Assembly: GCA_964521865.1 (NCBI GenBank)
Contig: CAZFTJ010000008.1
Span: 62,001-126,000, forward strand
Source of the DNA: CAYSRJ01 sp964521865
GTDB taxonomy: Bacteria > Spirochaetota > B62-G9 > DRHN01
Reading direction: 5' to 3'
DNA: 64,000 nucleotides
Position 1 is the first letter of the stretch, and the number at the start of each line of letters is the position of its first letter. This document shows positions 24,606 to 34,475 of the stretch, one piece after another. A program made the position numbers and the translations under genes. The notes under the pieces were generated by a model. It saw nothing but the letters and a program-made list of their open reading frames with translations, had not been told where the DNA came from and ran no database searches.

Positions 24606-26042
24606 TCACGAGATTTCTTTCATAACTGCTTCTATCGTCTTTTCAACAGAGTCGTCCAGCGCGGGGACATTGTGGGTTTCGAGAATTCGCTTCGCCTCGT
24701 CATTCAGTCGTGCGTACATGTCCTTGCCCCCGTCGGCCGTCCAGTTGTCGAATACCTTTCTGTCCATCCTTTTGGTGAGGTACTGTACATTTTTCCAGTT
24801 GTTCAGGGTATGATCGTCATCGAGGAAGCCCTTTCCCGGCTTAACTCTGCGTATGGCATCGAGTGCAAGGGATTCTTCATCGACAGGTATACCGTTCATG
24901 ATGTACCGTGCGATCGATACCGCTTCATCGATCAGTACAACCATCTCCATAGAGGAGGTCAGGCCCGATTCAATGTAGCCGTTGTCGTGCACCAGCTGGC
25001 TTCGGCTCAACAGGGCGTTGTATACCGAGAGCATCGCCTCCATTCCCGCCTGAGCATCGATGAGCTTCGAATCCGTTGCCCCCGAGGTGCCCCATACCGG
25101 AAGGTTGTAGAAGCGCGCCATCTCGACGCTTGCGGCGGAGCCGAGAATCCACTCCGGCGCTCCGTAGCTGATAACGGCAGACATCATGTCAAGAGCAGCT
25201 ATATTCGATCCGAAGATGAAGGGAGCACCGGGATTCTTTAATTGGGTGAGAATAAGCCCCGTCAAGCATTCTGCGTTTCCAAGGGTCAGGGCGCCGGCGA
25301 TCGTTACCGGCCCTCCGGCACCTGCATTGGGTGACGGCGGGAATGCTACCGGGATGTTGTGTGCTGCACAGAACAAAAGCTTCTGAACCGATTCGGGATT
25401 GAGCAGCCTCGGTGATATCGGTTCCGCGTAAAGAATGAGAAAGGGTCTCTGACGCAGCATTTCGGCGCTGCCCGCGATCGAACTTGCAATTCTGTATATT
25501 GCCTCTACGTCACCCAGATTGTTCGCAGTGAACACGATGGGCTTTGTTGTTCCCCGAATCATCTGGACAAACTCGTGAATGTAGGATGCCTGCGGCTCCA
25601 CATCCCCAGGGTTTCCCATGGACATCACAAAATCCAGATTTGGGAGCGCATCGGTCAGGCGGGCTATCCTTCTTATGTCCTCGACAACGGTTTTTCTTCT
25701 TGTTTTATCGGTCACATCTATAGTATAGATGGTGTCCGATCCCGTTCCAAAATAGGTTTTCCCCCGCTCCAGGCTCATCGCCTTTTGTCCGAGCCTGTCA
25801 TACATCTGAATTCTGGAGGGGGAAGTCGTAAGCGCCGTTCGAAGGATTTTTTCGGGGATGCGCACCGCCTCTCCCTCCACAGCAGCCCCTGTTTCTTTTA
25901 AAAGCTTGAGCGCTTCCTCGTCCTTTATTACCATCCCGATGTTGCTCAACACCTCGACGGTTGCACTATGGATTGCAAAGATTTGCTCATCCGACAGGAC
26001 CCTCATGGAGGGATGTATGGGTTCAATTCGTATTTGTTTCAT
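24606..26042 (-). CDS. MttB-superfamily (non-pyrrolysine) methyltransferase
   Basis: 478 residues of the trimethylamine/glycine-betaine methyltransferase superfamily: 'HSATVEVLSNIGMVI' at the N-terminus, 'YFGTGSDTIYTID', 'SPNAGAGGPVTIAGAL' and 'PVWGTSGATDSKLIDAQAG'. The frame contains no TAG, so it belongs to the non-pyrrolysine branch exemplified by MtgB, which moves a methyl group from glycine betaine or related quaternary amines to a corrinoid protein. The corrinoid protein is not in this window. First gene of the minus-strand operon; proximity to a betaine/choline importer supports a quaternary amine as substrate. AAGAAGGGA precedes the start. Confidence 0.88.
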   Translation of the reverse strand: MKQIRIEPIHPSMRVLSDEQIFAIHSATVEVLSNIGMVIKDEEALKLLKETGAAVEGEAVRIPEKILRTALTTSPSRIQMYDRLGQKAMSLERGKTYFGTGSDTIYTIDVTDKTRRKTVVEDIRRIARLTDALPNLDFVMSMGNPGDVEPQASYIHEFVQMIRGTTKPIVFTANNLGDVEAIYRIASSIAGSAEMLRQRPFLILYAEPISPRLLNPESVQKLLFCAAHNIPVAFPPSPNAGAGGPVTIAGALTLGNAECLTGLILTQLKNPGAPFIFGSNIAALDMMSAVISYGAPEWILGSAASVEMARFYNLPVWGTSGATDSKLIDAQAGMEAMLSVYNALLSRSQLVHDNGYIESGLTSSMEMVVLIDEAVSIARYIMNGIPVDEESLALDAIRRVKPGKGFLDDDHTLNNWKNVQYLTKRMDRKVFDNWTADGGKDMYARLNDEAKRILETHNVPALDDSVEKTIEAVMKEIS

Positions 26043-26440
26043 GGCACAATCCCTTCTTAATAGTATGTGGTATTCATCCCGAATCTCTCACAGGTAGAGC
26101 CCCGGTGATTTCAAGCTCGTGCCGTATGAGTAAATCGATGCGGACATCAATCGGTAATTGATTATTGATCGGGAAGAGTTATGGTTCGTGATTTACATCC
26201 GTAACCGTACTGACACACAAACAGCGCGCTATGCGGCATGAATCCTGCTTCATTGATTGCATTTCTCCCATTCTCAACCATTATTACTTCAGAGTGATAT
26301 TTTGTCAAGAAATTTGGACAGCAGGAGAATATGCCGCACTTTCGGAGCTCTGTCACCCCTGCGGCATCACACTTCGAGAGGATAGCTGCTGTCGATACTG
26401 TAACAGCGCACCACTTTCTTTATACCGGAGCAAGAAAATC
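26043..26440. other. divergent intergenic region, no gene seen
   Basis: This space separates the methyltransferase operon (minus) from the sugar-importer operon (plus). It should hold the minus-strand promoter. Short frames exist but show no family resemblance or ribosome site. Confidence 0.5.
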
Positions 26441-26469
26441 TTGACATGCTATACGTCTCATTCTACAAT
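26441..26469 (+). promoter_or_regulatory. strong sigma-70 promoter of sugar importer 1
   Basis: TTGACA, exactly 17 bases, TACAAT. The leader of about 93 bases includes CTTACGC...GCGTAAG (26506-26529), a possible hairpin, and ends in a strong AAGGAGG site. Confidence 0.85.
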
Positions 26470-26568
26470 AAACGGCAGGTTATGGTAAACCTTTAATTTG
26501 TTAAACTTACGCATAGCAGCAGGCGTAAGCCTGTACAAAATTCTATATTTTATCCAAGGAGGCAAGAC

Positions 26569-27543
26569 ATGAATTTCAGAAAGAAATTTGTACTCATTCT
26601 TGTCTGTATCACTATCTTCATCGGCATGTGCTCAGTCACTGCTCTCGGCGCCGACAGATACAAGTTTGTCTTTATCTGTCACGGAGGAGAAGAAAATGTA
26701 TTCTGGGCTGCAGTGTACAAAGGAATGATGGACGCTGCGAAACGTTTTGATGTGGATGCGGTTATGTTTCGTCCCACAACCGAGGGAAATCTCAACCAGC
26801 AGATGGCGCATTTCAAAGCAGTGCTTGTACAAAAACCGGACGGGATCATAACCACCATTCCACACCCCACCATGTTCGACGGGGTGGTTAAGCAGGCAAT
26901 CGACAGTGGAATACCCGTTCTTTGCTCCAACACGGATGACCCCGAAGGTGCAAAAGGAAATGCACGTTTGGCGTATATCGGCCAGGATTTGGAAGTTGCA
27001 GGTTATAACCTTGCACAGAGCATGTCTAAATTCTATCCCGGAAGAGGCCGCACACACGTATTGATTGGTGTGGAAGGGCCGGGATTGGTCTGGGCAGAAC
27101 AGAGGGCAAAGGGTATTATACGGTTTTTGGATGAATACGGCGCAACCTATGAAAAACTTGATATTACCATGAAAATGGACGTAGAACAGTCGAGAATACT
27201 CGCATACCTCAAGGCTCATCCCGAGACCAATGTTGTTCTCGATGTCGGGGGCCTGGGGCCCACAGCAGCAGCGAAGGTGTTGAAGGACCTGGGAAAAAGA
27301 CCGGGTGAAATACCGGTGGGAGGATTTGACCTTTTGCCCGCACTGCTTTCAGCCATCAAGGCGGGATATGTGCAGCAGACTGTTGACCAGCAGCCTTACC
27401 TTCAAGGTTATATACCGATTATGCAGCTGTACCTGATGAAAAAATACGGGTTCAGCGCCTGGGATGTTAACACCGGAAATGCAATTGTCGACCAGAGTAA
27501 TGTCGACCAGGTGGTTCAACTTTCAAAGCAGAGAATACGGTAG
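26569..27543 (+). CDS. periplasmic sugar-binding protein, ABC importer 1
   Basis: 324 residues with a Sec signal (positively charged start, hydrophobic core, cleavage after about ALG-A at 27-28). The mature part is a type I periplasmic-binding-protein fold similar to ribose/xylose-type proteins: 'FVFICHGGEENVFWAAVYKG', 'QKPDGIITTIPHP', 'GFDLLPALLSAIKAGYVQ' and 'VDQQPYLQGY'. It would bind a sugar or cyclitol and hand it to the permease at 27923. AAGGAGG lies just upstream. Ligand unknown. Confidence 0.9.
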   Translation: MNFRKKFVLILVCITIFIGMCSVTALGADRYKFVFICHGGEENVFWAAVYKGMMDAAKRFDVDAVMFRPTTEGNLNQQMAHFKAVLVQKPDGIITTIPHPTMFDGVVKQAIDSGIPVLCSNTDDPEGAKGNARLAYIGQDLEVAGYNLAQSMSKFYPGRGRTHVLIGVEGPGLVWAEQRAKGIIRFLDEYGATYEKLDITMKMDVEQSRILAYLKAHPETNVVLDVGGLGPTAAAKVLKDLGKRPGEIPVGGFDLLPALLSAIKAGYVQQTVDQQPYLQGYIPIMQLYLMKKYGFSAWDVNTGNAIVDQSNVDQVVQLSKQRIR

Positions 27544-27922
27544 TTTTTTTCGTTGTGATTTACAGGCTTAAAAAAGAACAGGGTGGTCTTTTCTTATTTC
27601 TATATTATTTTACAAATGCATATGAAGATGGAAAAGACTACCTTTTACTGTTTCTTTAAAACATCGAAGCAATCAACAGCATGTGAAACGTTTATCTCAA
27701 AAGAGAAAATAAAAATCGGGTAGGTGAAATTACTGCTCCTCAAAGATGTACATTATCGCTTACCTCGTAGTTTCTTCCAACAGCATGGAACGCCGCCTGT
27801 GCAGACTCGGGATTTGTTATGCGGCACGAAACAGTGCACAACGGATTCAGTGTAGTGCACAAAACCCCAGCTTACAGGTCTTCGGTTTGTTTTGCGTACC
27901 GGTGGCATTAGGGGGTGATAAC
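27544..27922. other. gap between binding protein and permease of importer 1
   Basis: A weak stem around 27572-27590 (AAAAGAAC/GGTCTTTT) followed by a T-rich stretch could attenuate transcription after the binding-protein gene. GTGCAC occurs twice 21 bases apart near 27836 and 27857. No separate gene is seen; the permease frame is open upstream but lacks a ribosome site there. Confidence 0.4.
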
Positions 27923-28906
27923 GTGACTTCTGAAAATGAAGGCAGGAAAAGAATACTCCTTCGGGTTTTATCGATAAGAGAGTTAAGCAGTCTGGTAATG
28001 CTCCTTGTGGTTATTTTGATTTTTTACACGATATCTCATACCTTTCTCAGCTGGGATAATATCGGCGTAATACTGGAAACCGTTCCTGAACTTGGCATAG
28101 CCGCCGCCGGAATAACCGTACTGATGATATCAGGCGAATTCGACCTGTCCGTTGGATCCGTGTTTGCCCTTGCGCCGATTGTTACCATGATGATGGTTGA
28201 CGGGGGCGTTCCTCTTTTATTAGCTACACTCATTACACTGATATTTTGTAGTGGTATTGGGGCCATGAATGGAATCATCACACTCAGATTCGATATCCCT
28301 TCATTTATAACAACACTTGGAATGATGATGGTCTGGCGGGGCGTTGTTCTGTTAATTACAGGGGGATGGCCTCCAGCTTTTCCCGACAAGGCGATTCCCC
28401 TCAAACAGGTAGTTGTAGGTCAGCTTGGTTTAATTTACGCTTCGCTCATCTGGTACGGGTTTGTTACCGTTCTACTCTGGATTTTACTGGAACGCTCCCG
28501 TTTTGGCAATTGGATATTCGCTACCGGCGGCAATCGCCAGGCTGCCCGTATTCTCGGTATAAATATACATAGAGTGAAGATTATGACTTTTATCATTGCT
28601 TCCCTTCTGGCGGGATTTGCAGGTATCATACAGGGATGCCGTCTGGGTGCGCTCGTTCCCAGTGCAGGAACCGGTATGGAACTCGATTGTATCGCAGCAG
28701 CAGTTATAGGAGGAACCTACCTTATGGGCGGTGTGGGCACAGTTCTCGGGACAGTCATCGGATCTTTCCTCATACGAGTTATCGACAACGGACTTGTAAT
28801 GGCAAGTGCCCCCGGGTACTGGTTCAGAGTATTTATTGGTTTGTTAACCATTATCGCTGTTATTATCAATGTATCCGTTGCAAAAAAGATGAGAAAGTTG
28901 ATATGA
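27923..28906 (+). CDS. sugar ABC importer 1 permease (RbsC/XylH type)
   Basis: 327 residues from GTG 27923, with AGGGGG eight bases upstream; starts further left would add a cysteine-rich, non-membrane extension. Eight to ten hydrophobic helices. 'MISGEFDLSVGSVFALAPI' and 'GGNRQAARILGIN' are signature parts of this permease family, the latter contacting the ATPase. Operon partner of the binding protein and of the ATPase 14 bases downstream. Confidence 0.9.
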   Translation: MTSENEGRKRILLRVLSIRELSSLVMLLVVILIFYTISHTFLSWDNIGVILETVPELGIAAAGITVLMISGEFDLSVGSVFALAPIVTMMMVDGGVPLLLATLITLIFCSGIGAMNGIITLRFDIPSFITTLGMMMVWRGVVLLITGGWPPAFPDKAIPLKQVVVGQLGLIYASLIWYGFVTVLLWILLERSRFGNWIFATGGNRQAARILGINIHRVKIMTFIIASLLAGFAGIIQGCRLGALVPSAGTGMELDCIAAAVIGGTYLMGGVGTVLGTVIGSFLIRVIDNGLVMASAPGYWFRVFIGLLTIIAVIINVSVAKKMRKLI

Positions 28907-28920
28907 CACAGGAGGAGACA

Positions 28921-29661
28921 ATGGATAAAAAACCGCTTGTCCGGCTTACCGATATTCATAAGTGGTTCGGCCGGGTCTGTGCCCTCGATGGAGTTGAACT
29001 GGACGTTGACTACAGCGAAATTGTCGGACTGGTCGGAGACAACGGGGCAGGCAAATCAACCCTCATCAAGATTTTATCCGGTGTTTTTCCTCCTGATAAA
29101 GGCGAAATCGGGTGGCTCGGTGAAAAGGTGAAGTTCGCTTCTCCGGAAGAAGCGATCAATGCAGGAATTGAAACAATCTATCAGGAAACTGCAGTAGTAG
29201 ATACAATGAGTGTTATGCGAAATATCTTTATGGGACGCGAGATTACCAATCGTTTCGGCCCTTTCAGATGGCTCGATTTACGGAAAATGGGCAGTGAATC
29301 GATGAATGCGTTGAGCAAGGTCGACCTTCATCTGCGATCGCCGGCGACCATGGTAGGAGAATTGTCAGGCGGCCAGCGCCAGGGCGTTGCTATAGCCAGA
29401 GCAATGTATTTTAAAACAAAGCTGCTCATACTTGATGAACCGACAAATAATCTGTCTGTAAAGGAATCAAAACGAATACTTGACTTCATCAAAGAGCTGA
29501 AGAATCAGGGCATATCGAGTATCTTTATCACGCACAATCTTTATCATGTTTATCCGGTTGCCGACCGCATTTTCGTTTTAAGCCATGGAAAAGAGATGGG
29601 GGTTTTTCGTAAGGAGGAGACTTCCATCGAGAAGCTGACGGATCTCATAACACTGAAGTAG
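28921..29661 (+). CDS. sugar ABC importer 1 ATPase (single domain)
   Basis: 246 residues with Walker A GDNGAGKST near 39-47, signature 'ELSGGQRQGVAIARAMYF' near 143, Walker B 'LLILDEPTNNL' and H-loop 'FITHN'. Unlike RbsA/XylG it has one ATPase domain, like FrcA. ATG 28921 has AGGAGG at 28909-28914; an ATG at 28903 overlaps the previous stop but lacks spacing for a ribosome site. Confidence 0.9.
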   Translation: MDKKPLVRLTDIHKWFGRVCALDGVELDVDYSEIVGLVGDNGAGKSTLIKILSGVFPPDKGEIGWLGEKVKFASPEEAINAGIETIYQETAVVDTMSVMRNIFMGREITNRFGPFRWLDLRKMGSESMNALSKVDLHLRSPATMVGELSGGQRQGVAIARAMYFKTKLLILDEPTNNLSVKESKRILDFIKELKNQGISSIFITHNLYHVYPVADRIFVLSHGKEMGVFRKEETSIEKLTDLITLK

Positions 29662-30290
29662 CGCATGTGTGCGAAGAAGGTGTATCTGAGTGATGTCAGT
29701 CTTGGATCAATGGTCTCCTTCTCATTAGAGAAATTATTGCCGAATTTATGACCATTTAGGATCCGGTTTCAAGGTATTTTTTCAAGCACTCTTTCCATTG
29801 TATTCTATATTTCATATGGTTCATTTTATTTTGATCTTTAAATTGTGGCTTGGTTAACCATAATCTATAGGACTTTTTTGCCAGTCAACTGAGAGTTCGG
29901 TTTTTCTTTGTCTTGGAATTCTGTATTTCCCCACCACTTTGATTTCAATTTATCGTTTAGAATTTTTCCTGAAAGGGAGATCAAGACCATCCCCATACCC
30001 GCTGTCATCTATGAGGAGCTTCTCACCCAATAGCTGGTGGGCGATTTTATACCCTTGTGCAATCCCACAATGCTTTCCTCATGTAAAATCACAACATCCT
30101 TGTCATAATCACGATGAATATCGGCAGAGATTTGCAGCTCACCGGCATTCTGTTAATTTCTGCCGTTTCTATCATCCAACCCCTGACACTCGATGGCATC
30201 AAAGAAATATAGAGGGAAGGTATAAATCATGCGTTAATCTGAACGATGAAAATTTTGCAAGATAAAAACCGATTATATAGTAAATATTTG
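29662..30290. other. gene-free stretch with decayed coding traces
   Basis: No intact gene. On the minus strand between about 30120 and 29945 two frames, joined by one frame change, read a plausible protein end ('DIHRDYDKDVVILHEESIVG' then 'YKIAHQLLGEKLLIDDSGYG'), but I cannot assign it. Likely the remains of a lost gene. Confidence 0.4.
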
Positions 30291-30318
30291 TTGACAGATT
30301 TTCGTATGTGTCTATAAT
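30291..30318 (+). promoter_or_regulatory. strong sigma-70 promoter of the importer 2 / flavoprotein operon
   Basis: TTGACA, 16 bases, TATAAT: both boxes are perfect. About 150 AT-rich bases of leader follow before the permease gene. Confidence 0.85.
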
Positions 30319-30478
30319 TGTATCGTCTGTTGTTAAATACAAACAAAATATGATAGAAATATAAATAATAAAGTTCAAATTCGATCAAGAAATTTATATT
30401 TAACTCAACCATGGATATGTAGTAGAGGGTGGGGCAAGACGGTTTTCTAAGATAAATAATTTACACATGAGGGAGACA

Positions 30479-31459
30479 ATGCAGAATTCAATGCATGAAT
30501 TCAAGCTCAACAAATTGTGGAGATACCAAAGAGAGCTTAAGGTTATATATGTATTTCTCGCTGTTTTCGCAATATTCATCATTGCAAGTCCAAAAGTTTT
30601 TTTACAGCTTGATATTTATTACGCAGTTTTAACTTCCGTTCCCATCATTATCATTCTCACTCTGTCGCTTGTTTTTATCATCACGAGCGGCGAAATCGAT
30701 CTTTCTTTCGGATCTGTAATGGGAATGGCGGGCCTGGCCTTTTCCCATGTTACCAAGTGGACCAATAATCCTTATATCGGACTGGTCGCCTGCGTGGTGA
30801 TGGGTGTCATATGTGGACTGATAAATGGCATTTTAATCACAAAGCTTAATCTGTCATCCCTTGTTTCCACCCTTGGAATGATGTTTTTTCTGAGGGGAGT
30901 GATAATGGTGATCACCCAAGGGAAAGCTACCCCTCTGGTATTTCTCACGGAGACTGTTTTTTACAACATTTTCGTAGGACGACTCGGCAGGTTCCCAATC
31001 CAGATGTTGTGGGCAATCGGGTTTGGAATTGCATACTGGTTTCTGTTTTATCGGTTTCGATTTGGCGCACATATTCATTTTGTTGGGGACAATCGAGAAA
31101 GCGCACGGGAGATGGGCATCAGTGTTGACAGGACAGTTATTACTTCGTTTGCACTCGTAGGATTTTCAGCGGCATTCAGCGCGCTCATCTCAGCACAGAT
31201 TAACCTGAATTTCTGGCCATCGACCGGTGACGGTTATCTGCTTGTAGTGCTGGCTGCTGTATTTTTGGGAGGAACTCCCACATGGGGTGGTGTTGGTACT
31301 ATTTTCGGTGCTTTTCTCGGGGCTATTGTAATTGGTTTTCTTGAAACAGGAATAATTGCAGCAGGGCTTACGGGGTTTTATACAAAGCTTGTATATGGGT
31401 TAATAATTATCCTTGCAATAATAGGCCACGGGTACGGTACACAAAAACGGAGAGCGTGA
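30479..31459 (+). CDS. sugar ABC importer 2 permease (RbsC type)
   Basis: 326 residues from ATG 30479, which AGGGAG at 30470-30475 serves; an ATG at 30467 has no ribosome site. Eight to ten membrane helices; 'IITSGEIDLSFGSVMGMAG', 'GDNRESAREMGIS' and 'AVFLGGTPTWGGVGTIFGAF' are the family's conserved parts. It is clearly different from the permease at 27923. Its probable binding protein (36833) and ATPase (37998) lie 5-7 kb downstream, beyond a block of redox genes. Confidence 0.88.
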   Translation: MQNSMHEFKLNKLWRYQRELKVIYVFLAVFAIFIIASPKVFLQLDIYYAVLTSVPIIIILTLSLVFIITSGEIDLSFGSVMGMAGLAFSHVTKWTNNPYIGLVACVVMGVICGLINGILITKLNLSSLVSTLGMMFFLRGVIMVITQGKATPLVFLTETVFYNIFVGRLGRFPIQMLWAIGFGIAYWFLFYRFRFGAHIHFVGDNRESAREMGISVDRTVITSFALVGFSAAFSALISAQINLNFWPSTGDGYLLVVLAAVFLGGTPTWGGVGTIFGAFLGAIVIGFLETGIIAAGLTGFYTKLVYGLIIILAIIGHGYGTQKRRA

Positions 31460-31549
31460 AACAGGATTTTTAAATAAGTCGAAATGCACCGTCTGGTAGA
31501 AGTCTATGTTTACTACGACATGTGAAGAGTTGGCTGTTAGTTGCGTCGC

Positions 31550-33529
31550 ATGGGGACACAATCTGTGAACGAGAGAATCCGGTTCGATCTTCTTTTTTCG
31601 GAATTCAGGATTGGGAATCTTACCCTGCGTAACAGGATAGTATTTTTACCACATTATACAGCACTTGCGATGCGTAACGGCCTGCCCAGTGAAAATGAGA
31701 TTTATTATTATGCCGAACGGGCACGGGGAGGTGCGGGACTGATTATTACAGGAAATTATGCGGTGCATGAAAGCGGGCAGATGCATTCCAATTTTATTGA
31801 TGCGTCGAACAAGGCAGCGATTCCCAATTTTACAAAGACGGCTGAGCGTGTTCATTCGAATGGAGTAAAAATTTTCGGCCAACTGACCCATGCAGGTCCG
31901 ACCAAAATGGAGAAACCCCAGCCTGATCTGTGGGCTCCTTCCCAGGTCATCGAGGGAAGCTCCGGAACCCATACAATGATGATGGGCATGGAAGAAATCA
32001 ATATTGTTGTATCGTCATTTAGAAAGTCCGCTGAAAATCTCATTAAAAGCCATTTCGATGGCATTGAGCTTAAAATCGGTCACGATGGAATACTCAGATC
32101 CTTTATCTCACCCCACTACAACAAGAGGACGGATGCATACGGCGGCAGTTTTGAAAATAGGCTTCGTATAATCGTAGAGGTCCTCAGAGAAGTTAAAAGT
32201 TTACTGAACGAAACGCACGTGCTCGGAATACGGCTGTGTATGGATGAATTTGAAGAAGACGGCTACAAGCTTGAATATGCAGTCTCAGTTGCAAAATATC
32301 TGGAACGGACCGGTCTGATAGATTATGTCAGTACCGATGCGGGAACCACCTGGGACAGCTTCATAATGCAGATTCCACCAATGAAGATTCCGCTTGGCTA
32401 TGCGGAATACATGGCAGCTGCCCTAAAAAAAGAGATTAAGTTACCGGTTATTGCTTTCGGAAGAATCAATGATCCTGTTCAGGCCGAACAGATACTACAA
32501 AACGACAGCGCTGATCTCATAGGGATGGCCAGGCAGCTGGTGTGCGATCCTGAGATGCCGAGCAAGGCAAAAATGGGTGATATCGACGGCATCCGAAAAT
32601 GCATTGCATGCCTTGACGGATGTGGTGTGCAGACAACTTTGAACCAGCCTATCCGATGTATCCAACACATCGGTGTCGGGCACGAGAAATTATTCGGAAT
32701 TGGTAGTTTGCGGAAAGCAAAAAAGAAAAAGCATGTTGTCGTTGTGGGAGGAGGTGTTGCTGGGTTAAAAGCGGCCGAGATTACCGCTAAAAGGGGACAC
32801 GATGTTGTTCTATTGGAAAAAGAAAAGGTGCTTGGCGGGCAGATTAATCTGGTAAAAAAAATTCCTTTCAGAAATGAATTCTCTGAAGTGACCAGATATC
32901 TTGAGTTCCAGCTCAAGAGCCTTGAAAATGTTGATATCAGGCTGGGAATAGAGGCAGACGTCGATATTGTTCTTGTCGAACATCCTGATGTGGTGATAAT
33001 CGCGACGGGGTCATCACGCGATATACCTGAACAATTTCGAAGTAATAAAACCATAACAAGTTGGGAGGTACTCCAGGACAAAGTGGATATCAACCGGGAG
33101 GTTGTGGTCTACGATCAATTGGCAAAGGCCGAGGGGGTAGGAGTGGCAGAATATCTGACCGAGTATTACGATGAAATAAAAATACAATTTTTTACACCAG
33201 CGCGATACCCAGGTGAGGACATTCACTTTCTCAATCAGGACATAATTTTTAGGAGACTATTTTCAAGAAAAATAGCATTCAACCCATTTTTCACAATCGT
33301 TCGATTAGAAAAGGAGGGGATAGTATTCCTTCACAGATATTCTAGAAAGGAACACGTGGTTAAAAAATATGATAATTTCGTTTTTATCGGAGATGCGCAT
33401 TCGAATGACGAATTATTCTGGAGCTTGAAGGGAAAAGTCGAAGAGGTCTACAGGATCGGAGATGCAAGAGCTCCGAGAATTGTAGAACTTGCCATACACG
33501 GGGCTGAGAGATTGGCAAGGGTCATATAA
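31550..33529 (+). CDS. old-yellow-enzyme family Fe-S flavoprotein (2,4-dienoyl-CoA reductase / trimethylamine dehydrogenase type)
   Basis: About 659 residues. Residues 10-350: FMN-binding TIM barrel ('FRIGNLTLRNRIV', 'AERARGGAGLIITG', 'SPHYNKRTDAYGGSFENR'). 'KCIACLDGC' plus the Cys in 'PIRCIQH' ligate a [4Fe-4S] cluster. From about 395: 'HVVVVGGGVAGLKAAE' and a second nucleotide-binding half. Relatives either reduce C=C bonds or dehydrogenate amines, the latter passing electrons to an electron-transfer flavoprotein; EtfBA follow directly here. The C-terminal domain lacks a clear second nucleotide loop, so NAD(P)H use is uncertain. The start is unclear (TTG 31541, ATG 31550 or GTG 31565). Confidence 0.88.
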   Translation: MGTQSVNERIRFDLLFSEFRIGNLTLRNRIVFLPHYTALAMRNGLPSENEIYYYAERARGGAGLIITGNYAVHESGQMHSNFIDASNKAAIPNFTKTAERVHSNGVKIFGQLTHAGPTKMEKPQPDLWAPSQVIEGSSGTHTMMMGMEEINIVVSSFRKSAENLIKSHFDGIELKIGHDGILRSFISPHYNKRTDAYGGSFENRLRIIVEVLREVKSLLNETHVLGIRLCMDEFEEDGYKLEYAVSVAKYLERTGLIDYVSTDAGTTWDSFIMQIPPMKIPLGYAEYMAAALKKEIKLPVIAFGRINDPVQAEQILQNDSADLIGMARQLVCDPEMPSKAKMGDIDGIRKCIACLDGCGVQTTLNQPIRCIQHIGVGHEKLFGIGSLRKAKKKKHVVVVGGGVAGLKAAEITAKRGHDVVLLEKEKVLGGQINLVKKIPFRNEFSEVTRYLEFQLKSLENVDIRLGIEADVDIVLVEHPDVVIIATGSSRDIPEQFRSNKTITSWEVLQDKVDINREVVVYDQLAKAEGVGVAEYLTEYYDEIKIQFFTPARYPGEDIHFLNQDIIFRRLFSRKIAFNPFFTIVRLEKEGIVFLHRYSRKEHVVKKYDNFVFIGDAHSNDELFWSLKGKVEEVYRIGDARAPRIVELAIHGAERLARVI

Positions 33530-33571
33530 TTCCGTCGAACATACACGTTCTGACATGAAAATCAATAGAAT

Positions 33572-34447
33572 ATGAACGGAATCATTGTGTGTGTCAAACA
33601 GGTGCCGAAAACTGGGAGCATCAAGCTCGATCCCGTGAATCATACATTGATCAGGGAAGGAGTTGCGGCAATATTGAATCCTTTTGATGAATATGCTCTG
33701 GATGCCGCCCTTTGTTGCAAGGAAAAATACGGAGTGCAAGTTACAGTCGTAACCATGGGTCCTGCTCAGGCAAAAGATATTCTTCTTTACGGTATGGAAA
33801 AGGGTGCTGATGACGCGTTTTTACTTTCGGATACGCGCCTCGCCGGTTCAGATACTCTCGTAACTGCAAAAATCCTGCACAAGTTCATATCGATGACCAA
33901 CTATCGGGCTATTTTCTGCGGACTCGAATCGGTCGACAGCAGCACAGGGCACATTGGACCGAGTCTTGCGGAATTGTTTCATGTTCCACAGATTACTCAT
34001 GTCAGGGAAATATTTAATTTCGAGAAGATCACCGCACGGGTGATCGTCGATTTCGATACAGAGTCCAAGGTAATTGATGTGCAGTTACCGGCAGTATTTT
34101 GTTTTGGAAAGAAAAATACTCCTATACGCGGGAAAGTAAGCTCAGCAGATGAAAGACAGATAAAGGTAATCGGGCTCAATGATCTCGAATTCGAGGAAAA
34201 TGCAGTCGGTTTGAAGGGTTCGCCAACTCGGGTTGTTGATATCCAAATAGACGAGCATGCTTTAAATTATCTAATTGTCGACAGTGAGCTGCATGCTTTT
34301 GAGAGAATCAGAACCATCATGGATGGAGGAGTGAAAGAGAAAAAAAACAGAATTCTTCTAAAGGGAAGTTCAGAAAAAACAATTGATAAGATTACTAAGG
34401 CAATTAAGTCCGGCTCCTATAAAAGTAAAGACAGAACTGTTAAATGA
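33572..34447 (+). CDS. etfB: electron-transfer flavoprotein beta subunit
   Basis: 291 residues. 'IIVCVKQVPKTGSIKLD', 'LNPFDEYALDAAL', 'VTVVTMGPAQAKDILLYGM' and 'GADDAFLLSDTRLAGSDTL' are the usual EtfB/FixA blocks. With EtfA it forms a flavin heterodimer that accepts electrons from a dehydrogenase. It is longer than housekeeping EtfB at the C-terminus, with a basic tail. Lies 42 bases after the flavoprotein and 28 before EtfA. Confidence 0.9.
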   Translation: MNGIIVCVKQVPKTGSIKLDPVNHTLIREGVAAILNPFDEYALDAALCCKEKYGVQVTVVTMGPAQAKDILLYGMEKGADDAFLLSDTRLAGSDTLVTAKILHKFISMTNYRAIFCGLESVDSSTGHIGPSLAELFHVPQITHVREIFNFEKITARVIVDFDTESKVIDVQLPAVFCFGKKNTPIRGKVSSADERQIKVIGLNDLEFEENAVGLKGSPTRVVDIQIDEHALNYLIVDSELHAFERIRTIMDGGVKEKKNRILLKGSSEKTIDKITKAIKSGSYKSKDRTVK

Positions 34448-34475
34448 TATTAAAGGCTCCTCGAGGCTGACCCGA

